Of a DNA stretch of 64,000 nt, positions 1 through 9,792 are shown in pieces. A program made the position numbers and the translations under genes. The stretch's first letter is position 1, and each line of letters begins with the position of its first letter. Source of the stretch: Poteriospumella lacustris (taxonomy: Eukaryota; Sar; Chrysophyceae; Chromulinales; Dinobryaceae); NCBI GenBank assembly GCA_008000375.1, contig SMOI01000024.1, forward strand, positions 62,001 to 126,000, read 5' to 3'. Under the pieces are notes generated by a model. That model ran no database searches, was not told the origin of the DNA, and saw only the letters and a list, made by a program, of their open reading frames with translations.

Positions 1-1
1 C

Positions 2-1828
2 TGCGGCCGCGAGTTCGACCTGGACCACAACCCCTCGACGGCCTGCATCTTCCACGCGGACGACGACGGCAACCCCGGCCAGTACTGCGAGATCGCCTAC
101 CGCGACGAGCTGTCGGGTCAGGAGCTCAAGCAGCTCGGCTGGACCTGCTGCCACAAGCACCAGCGCGAGGCCAGCGGCTGCTCGGCGCGGCCGCACATGG
201 GCAAAGAGGTGATGGTCTCGCTGCGCCTCGACTCGGACCCGCGCGCGCGCTTCGGCGACGACGTCGACGTGAGCGTGATCAAGGGCGTCGAGATCTCGAT
301 CTTCCCCGGCGCCTCCTACGACCTGCGCCTGCAGGTGACCAAGTCGCTGGCCGACGTGCTGCACCGCTACTTCTCCATCGACGCCTCCGCCGAGAACTTC
401 GAAGCGATCGCCGCCGCCGCCACCGCCACCGCCACAGCCACCGCCACAGCCACAGCGCAGCAGCAGCAGCAGGCGCCGGCCTCCGCGGCGGCTGCGGCGT
501 CGACCGCGGTCGCGACGCTCGCCGCTGGCGACGCGGACGGCGACGCGGCGGGTGGCGCGAAGAAGAAGAAGAAGTCGGCCTTCCACCTGCGCGGCTTCAG
601 CCTCTTCCGCCGCAAAAAGGACGGCGCCCCCGCCGCCGAGGCCGCCGACTCCGCCGCGGCCTCCGCCGCTGCGGCGCCGGAGACCGCTGGCCACCGCGAC
701 AGCGCCGCGGCCGCCGACCTCGCCGCGCTCTTCCCGCAGCACTACGCGAGCGGCCACCGCGACAGCGCCGGCGGCGCGCGCGGTCGCGCGGGCTCGACGG
801 CCGCGGCGGCGAAGGCGGCCGAGCCGCAGTCGAAGCGCCTGCTGCGCGGCCTCTCGTCGAAGTATCTGCGGCCGCGCGGCGGCTCGACGGCGGCGGCGCT
901 GGCGGGCGACGAGGCGGCGCCGGGCGACTGGCCGCCCGAGGCGCACGGCCGCCACGCGCGCGGCAGCAGCCGCTACTCGCACGACGCCGACGGGCTGCAG
1001 CTGCTCGCGCAGGGCGCCGCGGCCGGCGCGGCGCACCACGGCGGCGGCGGCGGCGCACGGCGCGCAGCACTTCGCCGTGGCGAAGAAGCCGAAGAAGAAG
1101 CGGCAGGAGGCGCTGTACCTGCGGCGCCTGCGCGTGGGCGAGATCTACGTGGACGTGTCGACGGCGGGCTTCACGCTGAACCTGGACCGCTTCAAAGCGG
1201 AGATGGAGCCGTTCATCTGCCGCGGCGAGGTCCTCGACTGGCGCCGCCTCATCTGGAACTTCGAGCGCCACCTCGTCTGGTCGCTCACGAAGCACACCGC
1301 GTCCAACTCGCTGTCGCGCCTCGGCGAGTTCTTCGGCGCGAAGCGCAAGGCCTCGTCGCTGGCGCTGCCCGCCGCGCCCGGCGCCAGCAGCCAGCTGCTG
1401 CTCGGCGTCGCGCCCCCGCCGCCGCCGGGCGCCGCGGCGGACGGCGCTGCGACGCCGCTGGGCGTCGACATCAGCGGCCGCAAGGCCGCCGCGGCGCTGG
1501 CGCAGCTGCAGTCGCCGCGCGGTCGCTCGGTCGCGCGCGCCGCGGCGGCGGCGGCGCGGCGGCGGCGGCGGAGGAGGCCGCGCGCCTGCAGCAGGCGGAG
1601 CGCGCGAAGACGGCGATGCTGCTGGGCATCTCGCAGCCGCACCCGCGCAGCCGCCTGCGCAGCCTCACGTCGCCGGCGGGGTCCGTGTCGCAGGCGTCGT
1701 TCGCGTCGCCCGGCGCCGCGCCCAGCTCCAACTCGTCGGTGAACAGCGACCTGACCACCTCCGACGACCGCGACCACGCCGCGCGGCAGCGCACGCCCGG
1801 CCGCCGCCGCCTCTTCGGCCTCTTCTAG
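2..1828 (+). CDS. C-terminal part of a SABRE/BLTP2 (Fmp27/Hobbit-like) bridge-like lipid transfer protein, 5' end outside window
   Basis: The gene is already open at base 2 and ends at TAG 1826-1828. The first ~65 residues are a Cys/His cluster (ACIFH, WTCCHKH, SGC, PH spacing) that looks like a CHORD zinc module. At ~1080-1330 the segment LRVGEIYVDVSTAGF ... WRRLIWNFERHLVWSLTKHTA matches, from memory, the extreme C-terminal region of plant SABRE and animal BLTP2/Hobbit, which carry lipids at ER contact sites. Between these lie Ala/Thr-rich low-complexity blocks. The reading frame must change twice: an apparent extra base at the end of a GGC run near 1056, and an apparent missing base in a GCG/CGG run near 1555, after which the original frame resumes to the stop. 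Both sites are simple repeats, so assembly indels are likely. It converges on the VPS9 gene. Family call is moderately sure; the zinc module is inferred from spacing. Confidence 0.6.
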   Translation, partial: CGREFDLDHNPSTACIFHADDDGNPGQYCEIAYRDELSGQELKQLGWTCCHKHQREASGCSARPHMGKEVMVSLRLDSDPRARFGDDVDVSVIKGVEISIFPGASYDLRLQVTKSLADVLHRYFSIDASAENFEAIAAAATATATATATATAQQQQQAPASAAAAASTAVATLAAGDADGDAAGGAKKKKKSAFHLRGFSLFRRKKDGAPAAEAADSAAASAAAAPETAGHRDSAAAADLAALFPQHYASGHRDSAGGARGRAGSTAAAAKAAEPQSKRLLRGLSSKYLRPRGGSTAAALAGDEAAPGDWPPEAHGRHARGSSRYSHDADGLQLLAQGAAAGAAHHGGGGGARRAALRRGEEAEEEAAGGAVPAAPARGRDLRGRVDGGLHAEPGPLQSGDGAVHLPRRGPRLAPPHLELRAPPRLVAHEAHRVQLAVAPRRVLRREAQGLVAGAARRARRQQPAAARRRAPAAAGRRGGRRCDAAGRRHQRPQGRRGAGAAAVAARSLGRARRGGGGAAAAAEEAARLQQAERAKTAMLLGISQPHPRSRLRSLTSPAGSVSQASFASPGAAPSSNSSVNSDLTTSDDRDHAARQRTPGRRRLFGLF

Positions 1829-2125
1829 CGCCGCCCCTGCCCCTGCCCCTGCTCCTGCCCCTGTCGCTGTCCGGCGGTGCTTTGTTCTCTGTTCGTGTCG
1901 TGTCGTGTCGTGTCGTGTCTGCACATTGCTCCGTCTAACAGCCCCCGCCAGCCGCGGGCCTAATTCACGTCTAATTACACTGCCAACGCCAACGCCACCG
2001 CCAACGCTACTGCCAACGCTACTGCGACTGCGACTGCTGCGGGCCCTGCGACGCGCCTGTGTCACGCGGTGGCACAGCCGGTCGCTGCGACACACGGCCC
2101 GTGTCGAGGGGCGCCCCGCCGCGCC
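1829..2125. other. Convergent intergenic segment with short tandem repeats
   Basis: Joint 3' flank of the lipid-transfer gene (+) and the VPS9 gene (-). It holds a degenerate GCCCCT hexamer array (~1830-1862), five TCGTG units (~1893-1918) and a GCCAAC/GCTACTG hexamer array (~1980-2040). I see no gene here. Confidence 0.6.
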
Positions 2126-3892
2126 TCACCGCGCCGCGCCGCGGTACTGCGCGCGGTACTCGCGCAGGCTCAGCGGCGCCCAGCTCGACGCGGCGCCGGC
2201 GGCGGCGGTCGCTCCGACGGCTGCGGCGGCTGCGGCGGCGTCGGGCGCATCGGCGGCGGCGCCGGCGCCGGCGGCAGCGGCGGCGAAGCGCTGGTCGAGC
2301 TGCTTCGCCTCGGCGCGGTACTGCGCCACGATGCGCTGCACGTCGAGCGCGTCGTGTGCGCCGGCCGCGTCGCCCGCCGCGCCGCCGCCGCCGCCGCCGC
2401 GCCGGGCCCGCGCGGACTGCGCGAGGATCAGCGCCTGCTGCGCCTGCTGCGCGCGCTGCAGATCGCTCTTCGCGCGCTGCTTCGCCTGCAGCATCGCCGC
2501 GTCGAAGGCGTCCGGCTCGATCATCAGCGCGCGCGCGTCGACGTTGTCGAGGAAGTAGACGGCGGAGACGAACTGCGTCACGAGGTAGCCGGCCTCCGAG
2601 AGCATCAGCCGCGGCCGCGTCAGCGTCTGCAGGAAGCGCACTTGGCTGTGCAGCTCGGCCACCGGCGTCTTCAGCGCCACGTAGATCATCAGCGGCAGCA
2701 GCTCGTCCGCGCCGGGCAGCGCCGTCATCGCGTTGGCGCTGTGGTGGTGCGGCGCGCCGGCCGCGGCGCTGGCGGCGGCGTCGCGCTGCAGCTTCAGCCG
2801 CTTGAGCAGCTGCGCGATCTGCGCGCAGCAGCTGCGCAGGCAGGCGACTTTGTCGGACGGCGACGCGCGCTGGTTCAGCTGCAGCAGCGCCTCGCACGGG
2901 CCGGCGAGCAGCGCGCTGATCTCGGCGGGCGCCAGGCCCTGCAGCGAGCGGATGTCGAGGTGCTCGGCCGTGACGAACTGCAGCGCGCTGATGCGCTGCG
3001 CGGTGAGGTGGTTGCGGCGCGCCTCGTCGCGGTCGCCCGCGAAGAGGAAGTCGCCCACCTTGCGGAACACCAGCCGCTCCACGAAGACCTCGACGGCGGG
3101 GTCCAGCGGCAGCAGCGTCGCCGCCGCGGCGCCGCCACCGGCAGCCGACGAAGACGACGGCGCCGTCGGCAGCGGCAGCGGCGGTGCGGCGGCCTTCGCG
3201 GCGAGCTGCGCGACGGGCGCAGCGGTCGAAGTGGGCCCCGCCGCCCACAGCTCCGTCTCCTGCATGCTCTGGCAGACGCCGTCGATGAAGTCCCACACCT
3301 CTTCGGGCCGCAGCGGCCCCGACGCGCCGCCTTTGTCGCCCGCCGCGGCCGCCGCCTTGGCGCCGGTGCCGAACGCCGTCGTCGGCAGCAGCTGCAGGTT
3401 GCGGTAGCGCGTCTGCGTCTTCAGGACGAACTGCTGCAGCATCTTGACGATGTGCGCGGCCTGCGGCAGCAGCAGCTTGTGCAGGAAGCGGTCGTAGTCG
3501 GACAGCGCCCCGGCGCCGGCCGTCGCCTGGAAGCTGCGCAGGTCGTCGTCGACGTCGGTGTCCTGCACCGACAGCAGCAGCTGGTCCACGTCGACGGCCT
3601 CCGCCTCGTCGGGGAGCAGGAAGTGGAAGAAGTCGAGCACCTGCTGCACGCACTCGGCGGCGGGCACTTTGCTGCGCTGCTGCTGCGCGAGCTTCGCGGC
3701 CGTCGCCGTCGTCGCGCCGGCTTTCTCTGCGTCGTCCGCTTTCTCTTCCTTCGCTTTCGGTTGGTGAGCGTCGAGGTCGGCGGCGGGGTCTCGGGCCTGC
3801 AAGATGAACTTCATGCGCGCGCGACGCGCCTGGTGCAGGAGAAACTCCTTCCGCGCGACGAACTCCTTCGTCGGTTCCTCTGCGTCCGCCAT
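2126..3892 (-). CDS. VPS9-domain Rab guanine nucleotide exchange factor
   Basis: 588-residue protein, start ATG at 3892, single exon. Near residues 390-445 it carries the VPS9 signature: ADELLPLMIYVALK followed by HSQVRFLQ and EAGYLVTQFVSAVYFLDN. This corresponds to the catalytic core of Rabex-5/Vps9p, which loads GTP onto Rab5/Rab21-type GTPases on early endosomes. The Asp of ADELLP and the Tyr of EAGY, which in Rabex-5 contact the GTPase, are both present. The N-terminus (residues 1-75) is charged and probably coiled. A helical region at ~250-350 likely packs against the VPS9 core as in Rabex-5. The last ~120 residues are Ala/Gln-rich, with a Gly run. No ubiquitin-binding A20 finger is visible. 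It shares a 300-bp divergent promoter region with the gene starting at 4193. Domain call is strong; the precise Rab target is unknown. Confidence 0.85.
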   Translation of the reverse strand: MADAEEPTKEFVARKEFLLHQARRARMKFILQARDPAADLDAHQPKAKEEKADDAEKAGATTATAAKLAQQQRSKVPAAECVQQVLDFFHFLLPDEAEAVDVDQLLLSVQDTDVDDDLRSFQATAGAGALSDYDRFLHKLLLPQAAHIVKMLQQFVLKTQTRYRNLQLLPTTAFGTGAKAAAAAGDKGGASGPLRPEEVWDFIDGVCQSMQETELWAAGPTSTAAPVAQLAAKAAAPPLPLPTAPSSSSAAGGGAAAATLLPLDPAVEVFVERLVFRKVGDFLFAGDRDEARRNHLTAQRISALQFVTAEHLDIRSLQGLAPAEISALLAGPCEALLQLNQRASPSDKVACLRSCCAQIAQLLKRLKLQRDAAASAAAGAPHHHSANAMTALPGADELLPLMIYVALKTPVAELHSQVRFLQTLTRPRLMLSEAGYLVTQFVSAVYFLDNVDARALMIEPDAFDAAMLQAKQRAKSDLQRAQQAQQALILAQSARARRGGGGGGAAGDAAGAHDALDVQRIVAQYRAEAKQLDQRFAAAAAGAGAAADAPDAAAAAAAVGATAAAGAASSWAPLSLREYRAQYRGAAR

Positions 3893-4192
3893 GCCTGCAC
3901 AGGGGATTCACACACACTGCAGTGCTGCACGAGCGATGATTCCCACGACCAGGAATGCCTTGTGAACGAGAAATGTCGCCGCAAAGCGACGCGGAGGCGG
4001 CGCGGCGACCGAGACGAGGCTCACCCAGAACAAACCAAATTTACTCAGAGTCTGGGTAGAGACCGTTTCGCTTTGTCGCCGACGGTTTCGATTTTCGCTC
4101 TCGTCGCCGTCGCCGTCGCCGTCGCTGGCGAAGCACCGTCACGACGTCGGCGTGAGCTTTGTTCGGGCCTTCATCGGCCACAGATCATCGGC
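3893..4192. promoter_or_regulatory. Divergent promoter region between the VPS9 gene and the gene at 4193
   Basis: 300 bp between two head-to-head start codons. It is less GC-rich than the flanking coding sequence and contains a GTCGCC hexamer run near 4100-4130. No TATA box is evident. Promoter function is inferred from the geometry alone. Confidence 0.45.
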
Positions 4193-7100
4193 ATGGATCA
4201 AGAGATAGGCTCACCGGAAGTTCCCGATGTGGGCGGAGGGCGTGGGCAAGACGCGCCTGCCCAGGCGACGCCGGAGCATGCGCTGTCGCCTGTGCCGTCA
4301 CTGGTGGACAATCTCCGCGATCTGCCACAATCCATCGACTTCGACGATACGAACATATCCAGCAGGCCGATCTCGACTCTCGCCGGAGCCGCCGACAGAA
4401 GCTCCGCAAAGGCGACGGCGGTTTCCGCGTCGATTTTGGAGGCGTCGGTCGACGAGACGCCGGAGCCCGTCGAGGCGCTCGCGCTGAAGCAGATCAGCTC
4501 GCCGTCTCTCCTCCCGCCCTCGTTGGCGGGCGCGACCGGCGAATCGACGCGTCAGTCGCCAAAGAAGGGTGGCAACGCGATGCTGAAGACGGCGAGTCAG
4601 TTCGGCGAGCACGCGGAGGCCGCGCAGCCGCGGCGGGACGTGCACCTCCTTCAGCAGCAGCAGCGCGGCTTCTACAACCGCCGCCTCCAGCAGAACCAGC
4701 TGCTGGGCCACTCGTTTCCCGCAGGCTTCTCGCTGCAGGTGGCGCGGCGCGACGTCGGCGCGTTCGACTTCGCCGCCGACACGCGGCCGTACGAGGTGCG
4801 CCAGCGCGCGACGAGTCCCCCGCAGCCCGCGTCGCCGCCGCCCGCCGCTGCGGCGTCGCTGCTGTTTCCGTCGCAGCTGTCGAAGCACCCGGCGGCCGCC
4901 GAGACGCTCGCGGGCCCCTTCGTCGACCTCGGCGTCTACGGCGGCCCCGTGTCGAGCGGCCCGCTGCACGCGCCCGCCGCGCGGCGGCCCGACCGCCTCG
5001 CCAGCTCGCAGAGTCTCGCGGGCTCGTTCAACGTGTCTCAGTCGCTGCACGGCGCGTCCGCAGCGTCCAGCGGCAAGACGCGGCCCGCAAAGGCGCCGCG
5101 CAGCGCGGCGGGCCCCGTGAAAGGCACCTTCGCCTACTCGGCGGCGCTGAACAAGACGCGCGTCTCGGCGATCGCCGCCAGCCACACCGGCGTGTCCTAC
5201 ACGTCGTGGATGCGCGGCGCCGCCTACGACGGCGGCGACGCTGCTTCGGACGACGACGACGACGAGGCCAGCGACCCGTACGCCGACTGCGCCGGCCCGA
5301 CGCTGACGATGCTGCGCCGCCTGCGGCAGCAGCAGGGCGCGCAGCTGCCCACCGCCACGAGCGGCGGCGGCGGCGGCGGCTGGGCGCTCACGGGCCACCG
5401 CGTGTCGCTGACGATTCCGACGCAGCCGGCGGCGGGCCCGCGGCGCTCGCCAGCCACCGCTCGGGCGGCGGCGCGGCCGACACGCGCAGCGTCTTCTCCG
5501 AGTCGCTGTCCTCGGCGGCCGCCAGCCGCGTGTCCTCGCTGCACAACGGCAGCCAGAACGCGCAGTCGCCGCCGCCGCCGCAGGGCGCCGAGCCGCCGGG
5601 CGCCGCGGCCGGCGACGCCGCCGAGCAGCGGCCGCAGCGGCTGCCGCGCGTCTACCACGCGCCGGCGCTGCTGCCGGCGCTGCACCCGACGTCGCTGCCC
5701 GCCGGCGTCGCCGCGACCGCGCACCAGCTGCTGCACTGGCCGGCCTCGCCGCCGTCCTCGGCGCCGCCGGACACCGCCGCGGCGACGCTGCTCGGCGGCC
5801 TCGGCGCGCCGCAGCCGCAGCCGCCGCAGCCGCAGACGCCCGCCGCCAGCGGCGTCGTCGACTACGCGACGTGGGTGGCGGCGCAGCGCGCCGAGCGCGA
5901 GGCGCACGAGGCGTGGCGGCGGCGCGGCAACGACCCCGACGGCCGCTACAGCCTCTACCGCGGCGTGCTCTACGGCGGCCCCTCCGCCGTCGGCGAGAAG
6001 GTCGCGTGGCTCGTGGAGCACGGCGTCGAGCCGGGCTGCGGCCGCAGCTGCTGCACGAGCTGCTGCTGCGGCCGCAGGGCGCGCTGCCCGACCACGTCGC
6101 GCTCTGCCTCTTCTCCGCCGCGCAGATGCTCAAAGCGGCGCCCGCACCCGCCGCATCCGCCGCCGCCACCGCGTCGCCCGTCGCCGACCGCGACGGCGGC
6201 GGCGGAGGCGACGAGGCCGTCGGCGTGCGGCCGGGGACGCTCGTCTTCGGCGCCGACTCGGTCGCCTCCGTCGCGACGGTGCGCGACGTCTTCGCGGCGG
6301 AGGCGGCGGCCGAGGCGCACGTCTTCGTGCCGCAGGGCGCCGACGACGCCGACGCGGACGCCGCCTCGCAGCAGTCGCACCGCTCGCTGCAGTCGCTCTT
6401 CTCCGCCGCCGACAGCGACGGCGACGCGCCGGGCGACGCCGCCGCCGCCACGCCGCGCCGCCGCAGCAGTCGCAAGCGCCACGGCAGCGTCAGCGCCGGC
6501 GAACTGATGGCGGCGCAGCGGCCGCCGCCGCCCGCGGCGATGAGCGACTCGCTCAGCGGCGCCACGGCGACGCTGACGGCGCCGGCGGCGGTGGCGGCGC
6601 CGGCGGCGGCGGCGGCGGGCGCGTGGCTGTCGGAGGGCGTGCAGCGCCTGGTGCCGACGACGACGTCGCTGCGCTACCTGCGCGAGGTGGTGGTGCACGA
6701 CATCGCCGAGGCCATCCTCTGCGCCTTCCCCTCGTACCACCACGAGCTGCTGCGCCACCGCCACGCGGCGCGCGCCTTCTCCGCCGTCGACCTGCAGCAC
6801 CAGCGGCAGCTCGCGCGCGGCGTCGAGGACGAGTACTTCCGCCTGGCGCGCGACCTGGCGCAGGGCCTGCGGCTGCAGGTCTTCGACCACCGCGACGCGA
6901 CGTGGCGCTGGCTGCGCGGCGACGCCGACTGGCAGCGCGGCCTGCACAACGCGCTGCTCTACCCCGCCGCGCCGGCCGCCGCGCAGCCGCCGCGCGTCGA
7001 GGTGATGTACCACCTGCCGCCGGAGATCGAGGCGCAGCTGCGGCGCCACCTGCTGCTGCACCGCCACCGCCACCGCCACGAGGCGCGCCGCGCGCAGTCG

Positions 7101-7326
7101 GCGCTGCTGCTGGCGCAGGCCGCCGTGTCGGGCGTGCTGCAGGGCCTCGGCGACGGCTCCGGCGACGGCGCCGACGCCGCGGCCGCCGTGGCCGCCGCCA
7201 GCGTCGAGCAGCAGCTGACGGCCTCGCGCCACCTGCACGACTCGCTCGCGGCGCTGACGGCGACGCTGGAGCGCCGCGACGCCGACGCACGCCACCGTCG
7301 CAGCGGCGCGCACGTGCTACGCGCGC

Positions 7327-7357
<31 letters not shown>

Positions 7358-7724
7358 CTCCGCCTCGGTGCCGCCGACGCACGCGTCGCTGGCGAGCAGT
7401 GCGCTGTCGTCGCAGGCGTCGCTCGGCTCCGGCGCCGGCCGCGAGACGCAGGCGACGGGCGCGTCGGCCGCCAATCCGCTGCTGCTGCCGCAGCGGCGGC
7501 CGGCGCGCGCCCTCGCGGCGCAGAGCCTCGGCGACGGCGACGCGTCGCAGCGCGCCGCGCGGACGCCGCCGCTGACGGTGGCGAAGGCGCCGTCGCTGCT
7601 GTACCCGCCGGCGCGGCACTTCGCGGTGCAGGCGCTGAAGCGCCACAACGACGACGCGCTGCCGAAGCTGCAGGCGATGGCCGCGTCGCTGGAGCAGCGG
7701 CTGCTGCTCACGCGCTGGGGCTGA
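4193..7724 (+). CDS. Large low-complexity protein of unknown function, reading frame interrupted twice
   Basis: ATG at 4193 begins MDQEIGSPEVPDVG. The protein would be about 1177 residues if two one-base gaps are allowed for. The frame runs from 4193 to about 5440, shifts by -1 there (GC-rich GCCCGCGGCGC context), and shifts by -1 again near 6035 (GGGCTGCGGCCGCAG context), then stays open to TGA at 7722-7724. Composition and Ala/Gly/Pro codon use are continuous across both breaks, so this is one gene, not three. The N-terminal half is disordered and Ser/Ala/Pro-rich, with an Asp run at ~5248-5265. Better conserved-looking helical segments are YATWVAAQRAEREAHEAW (~5860-5915) and a stretch at ~6650-7110 with TSLRYLREVVVHDIAEAI and EDEYFRLARDLAQGL. 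I do not recognise a family and assign no function. It converges on the next gene with 139 bp between stops. Confidence 0.6.
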
Positions 7725-7863
7725 CCACCGCCGCGCCCCTTGTACATAGACGCGCCTGTAACGACCGAAACAGACACAGAGACAGACACAGAGACACGGA
7801 GGCCCGCGGTGCGGGTGGCGGCGGTTAGGGCGCGTTACAGCGGCGGTGGGTGGGGGGGGGCGC

Positions 7864-8802
7864 TCAGAGGTCCATTTTTGCGGCGCGCTTGCGCACGGGG
7901 CGCAGCTTCTTGGGCGAGGGGGCGGGCGCGTCCTCCTCCTCATTGTCGACCTGCATCGCCTCGGCGGGCGCCTCTTCCGCGACCGGTGCGCGTCGCTTGG
8001 CGCCGCGTTTGGCGGCGGTCGTCGCGACGGCGGCGGCGGCCTGCGTCGCGGCGGCCTCCACCTCCGCACGCGCAGCGGCGCGCGCTTGAGCCAGCAGGTC
8101 CTCGCCGCTGGCGGAGCGCGACGAGGACTGGCGGCGCTTGTTGGTCTTCGTGGCGGTGGCGGGCGCGACGTCGTCGTCGGCGGGCGTCGACGCGGCGGAG
8201 GTGAGCGCCTCGAGCACGTCGGCGTCCATTCCGTTGACGCCGCCGCCGCCGGACTTGCGGCGCGAGGACGAGCTCTTGCTGGCGCTCTTAGGCGTGGGCA
8301 CCGTCTCGGGGGTGGCGGCCTTGGCGGCGCGCACGGCCTTGAGGATGCTCTTGCCGGGCGTGACGGCGCTGGAGACGGGCTGCGGCTGCGACGGCGTGAT
8401 GATCTCCACGCGGCGGCCGCTGGAGGCTTCGGACTGCGGCGAGGACGAGCGGGCGGCTTCTTTGGCCTCCTTGGGAGAGGCGGTGACGGGCGCGATGGCG
8501 TTGGCGGCGGGGCGCGCGTCGGGCAGGACGACTTCGTTCTTGAAGGCGGGCGAGGTGACGATGGCGACGCCGAGCGAGGCCGCGATGGCCGCGAGCTCCA
8601 GCTGCTCAGATTTGATGGACAGTGCATAGTAGTGCAGCATGATGAACAGGGGCGAGACGAAGCGAGCGAGGTTCTCGCTCGACCCCGAGTCGCTCACCTG
8701 CAGGCAGATCGACGACAGCAGCACCCAGATGGTGCAGTGGCGGTAGTAGTGGAAGACGAAGTAGTAGGCCGTGGCCAGGGCGATGATCAAAGGCATCTCC
8801 AT
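7864..8802 (-). CDS. Putative membrane-anchored protein with long basic, disordered tail
   Basis: 312 residues, ATG at 8802 (context CCAAAATGG). Residues ~3-35 and ~45-65 are hydrophobic and rich in Tyr/Phe/Leu, giving two likely membrane segments. The remaining ~240 residues are Ser/Ala/Lys-rich and disordered. They include TPGKSILKAVRAAKAATPE, SSSRRKSGGGG, and clusters KRGAKRRAPV and SPKKLRPVRKRAAK near the C-terminus that look like nuclear localisation signals. A membrane anchor plus basic tail is typical of ER or inner-nuclear-membrane proteins, but that is inference. I recognise no family. Its sense-strand 3' flank (7725-7863) is TCTCTGTGTC-rich and poor in A. Confidence 0.55.
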   Translation of the reverse strand: MEMPLIIALATAYYFVFHYYRHCTIWVLLSSICLQVSDSGSSENLARFVSPLFIMLHYYALSIKSEQLELAAIAASLGVAIVTSPAFKNEVVLPDARPAANAIAPVTASPKEAKEAARSSSPQSEASSGRRVEIITPSQPQPVSSAVTPGKSILKAVRAAKAATPETVPTPKSASKSSSSRRKSGGGGVNGMDADVLEALTSAASTPADDDVAPATATKTNKRRQSSSRSASGEDLLAQARAAARAEVEAAATQAAAAVATTAAKRGAKRRAPVAEEAPAEAMQVDNEEEDAPAPSPKKLRPVRKRAAKMDL

Positions 8803-9792
8803 TTTGGTGAGTCTCTTTGGTGGGTGCCTCTCCTCTGTGTGGGCAGTTCGGGGCGATGGGTGGTTCGCGGGTGGGCGATGGGAGAAGCGACGCTTTTCTC
8901 CTCGACGAATTACGAATGCAACGAGAGTGCGGCGGTTCAGACGACGTGCACGGACAGCGTCCTATCTGACAGATTGGGTTGTGCCTCTCCGCGCGGCTGA
9001 CAGTTAACGTGAACGATGATCGTTCCTCCGTCGCGACCGCCGCGCCGCTCGTCGCCGTCGCCGTCGCCGTCGCGACTTCCAACGGCTCCCCCGACCGTTT
9101 CGGATTCGCGGCCACACGCCACCGGGTCAGCGACAGCGGCGGCGACAGCGGCGGCGACAGCGACAGCGACAGAGGGGCGGGTCCCACCAGTACCGTCTAC
9201 CTGGCCGATGGTGCTGCTGCAGATACGGGATACGGGTACTGTGACAAGTTTGCAATGGAGATCACTGCTGTTCCGGCGTTGACCTATGAATCTTCGCCGT
9301 AGCCTTTGAAGGAGGCGGCGAGCAAAGGACGTGAACGTGGGTACGTGGGGCGCTTTGTGCTCGTGGCGGACGAGGGAGTTAGACGGTTACGAGGTGATGG
9401 GCACGACAAAATCGAGGGAAATTCACAGGGTCAAAATTCGATTAAAATTCAGCGTGTAAGAGTCTGACTGGGCGATGACTGATGGAATGGTCGATAAACA
9501 CTGACTGATGGATGGCTGGGCCTGGGCCTAAGAACTGTGGAACGACGTCTACATGCCGCAGAGGCCGAAGCAATTGACGATGGAGCCAGCGGAGTTGTCC
9601 GAGTAGACCTTCTACACAACCACATCGACACAGAGCAAGCATTAGCGAACTGTCACACAGTGTCTAGTTAAAATCGAGTATACAAATCAGCAACGGCGCC
9701 CAACGAACTGGCGGCGATCGATTCACGTTCATTCGTATGTGCTCACATTCTCGGAGTTCGGTGCATTCCAAAAGAGAAAAAGAAAAACGCGT
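8803..9792. other. Intergenic region upstream of the membrane-tail gene and downstream of the azoreductase gene
   Basis: About 1 kb with no supportable gene. It contains a GTCGCC hexamer run (~9045-9075), a GCGACA/GGCGAC array (~9130-9172) and a distinctly AT-richer stretch from ~9400 to 9790. The part near 8803-8900 presumably holds the promoter of the minus-strand gene starting at 8802. Confidence 0.5.

Noticed and set aside
5425-6050. Programmed ribosomal frameshifting
   Set aside because: No shared slippery heptamer at the breaks; most lie in GC repeats and one pair compensates, which fits sequencing indels better.
2069-7828. A single 1919-residue open frame on the plus strand
   Set aside because: It runs antisense through the VPS9 gene and then enters the 4193 gene. 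The first part is Arg/Ala-rich shadow sequence and only the part from 4193 to ~5440 is real.
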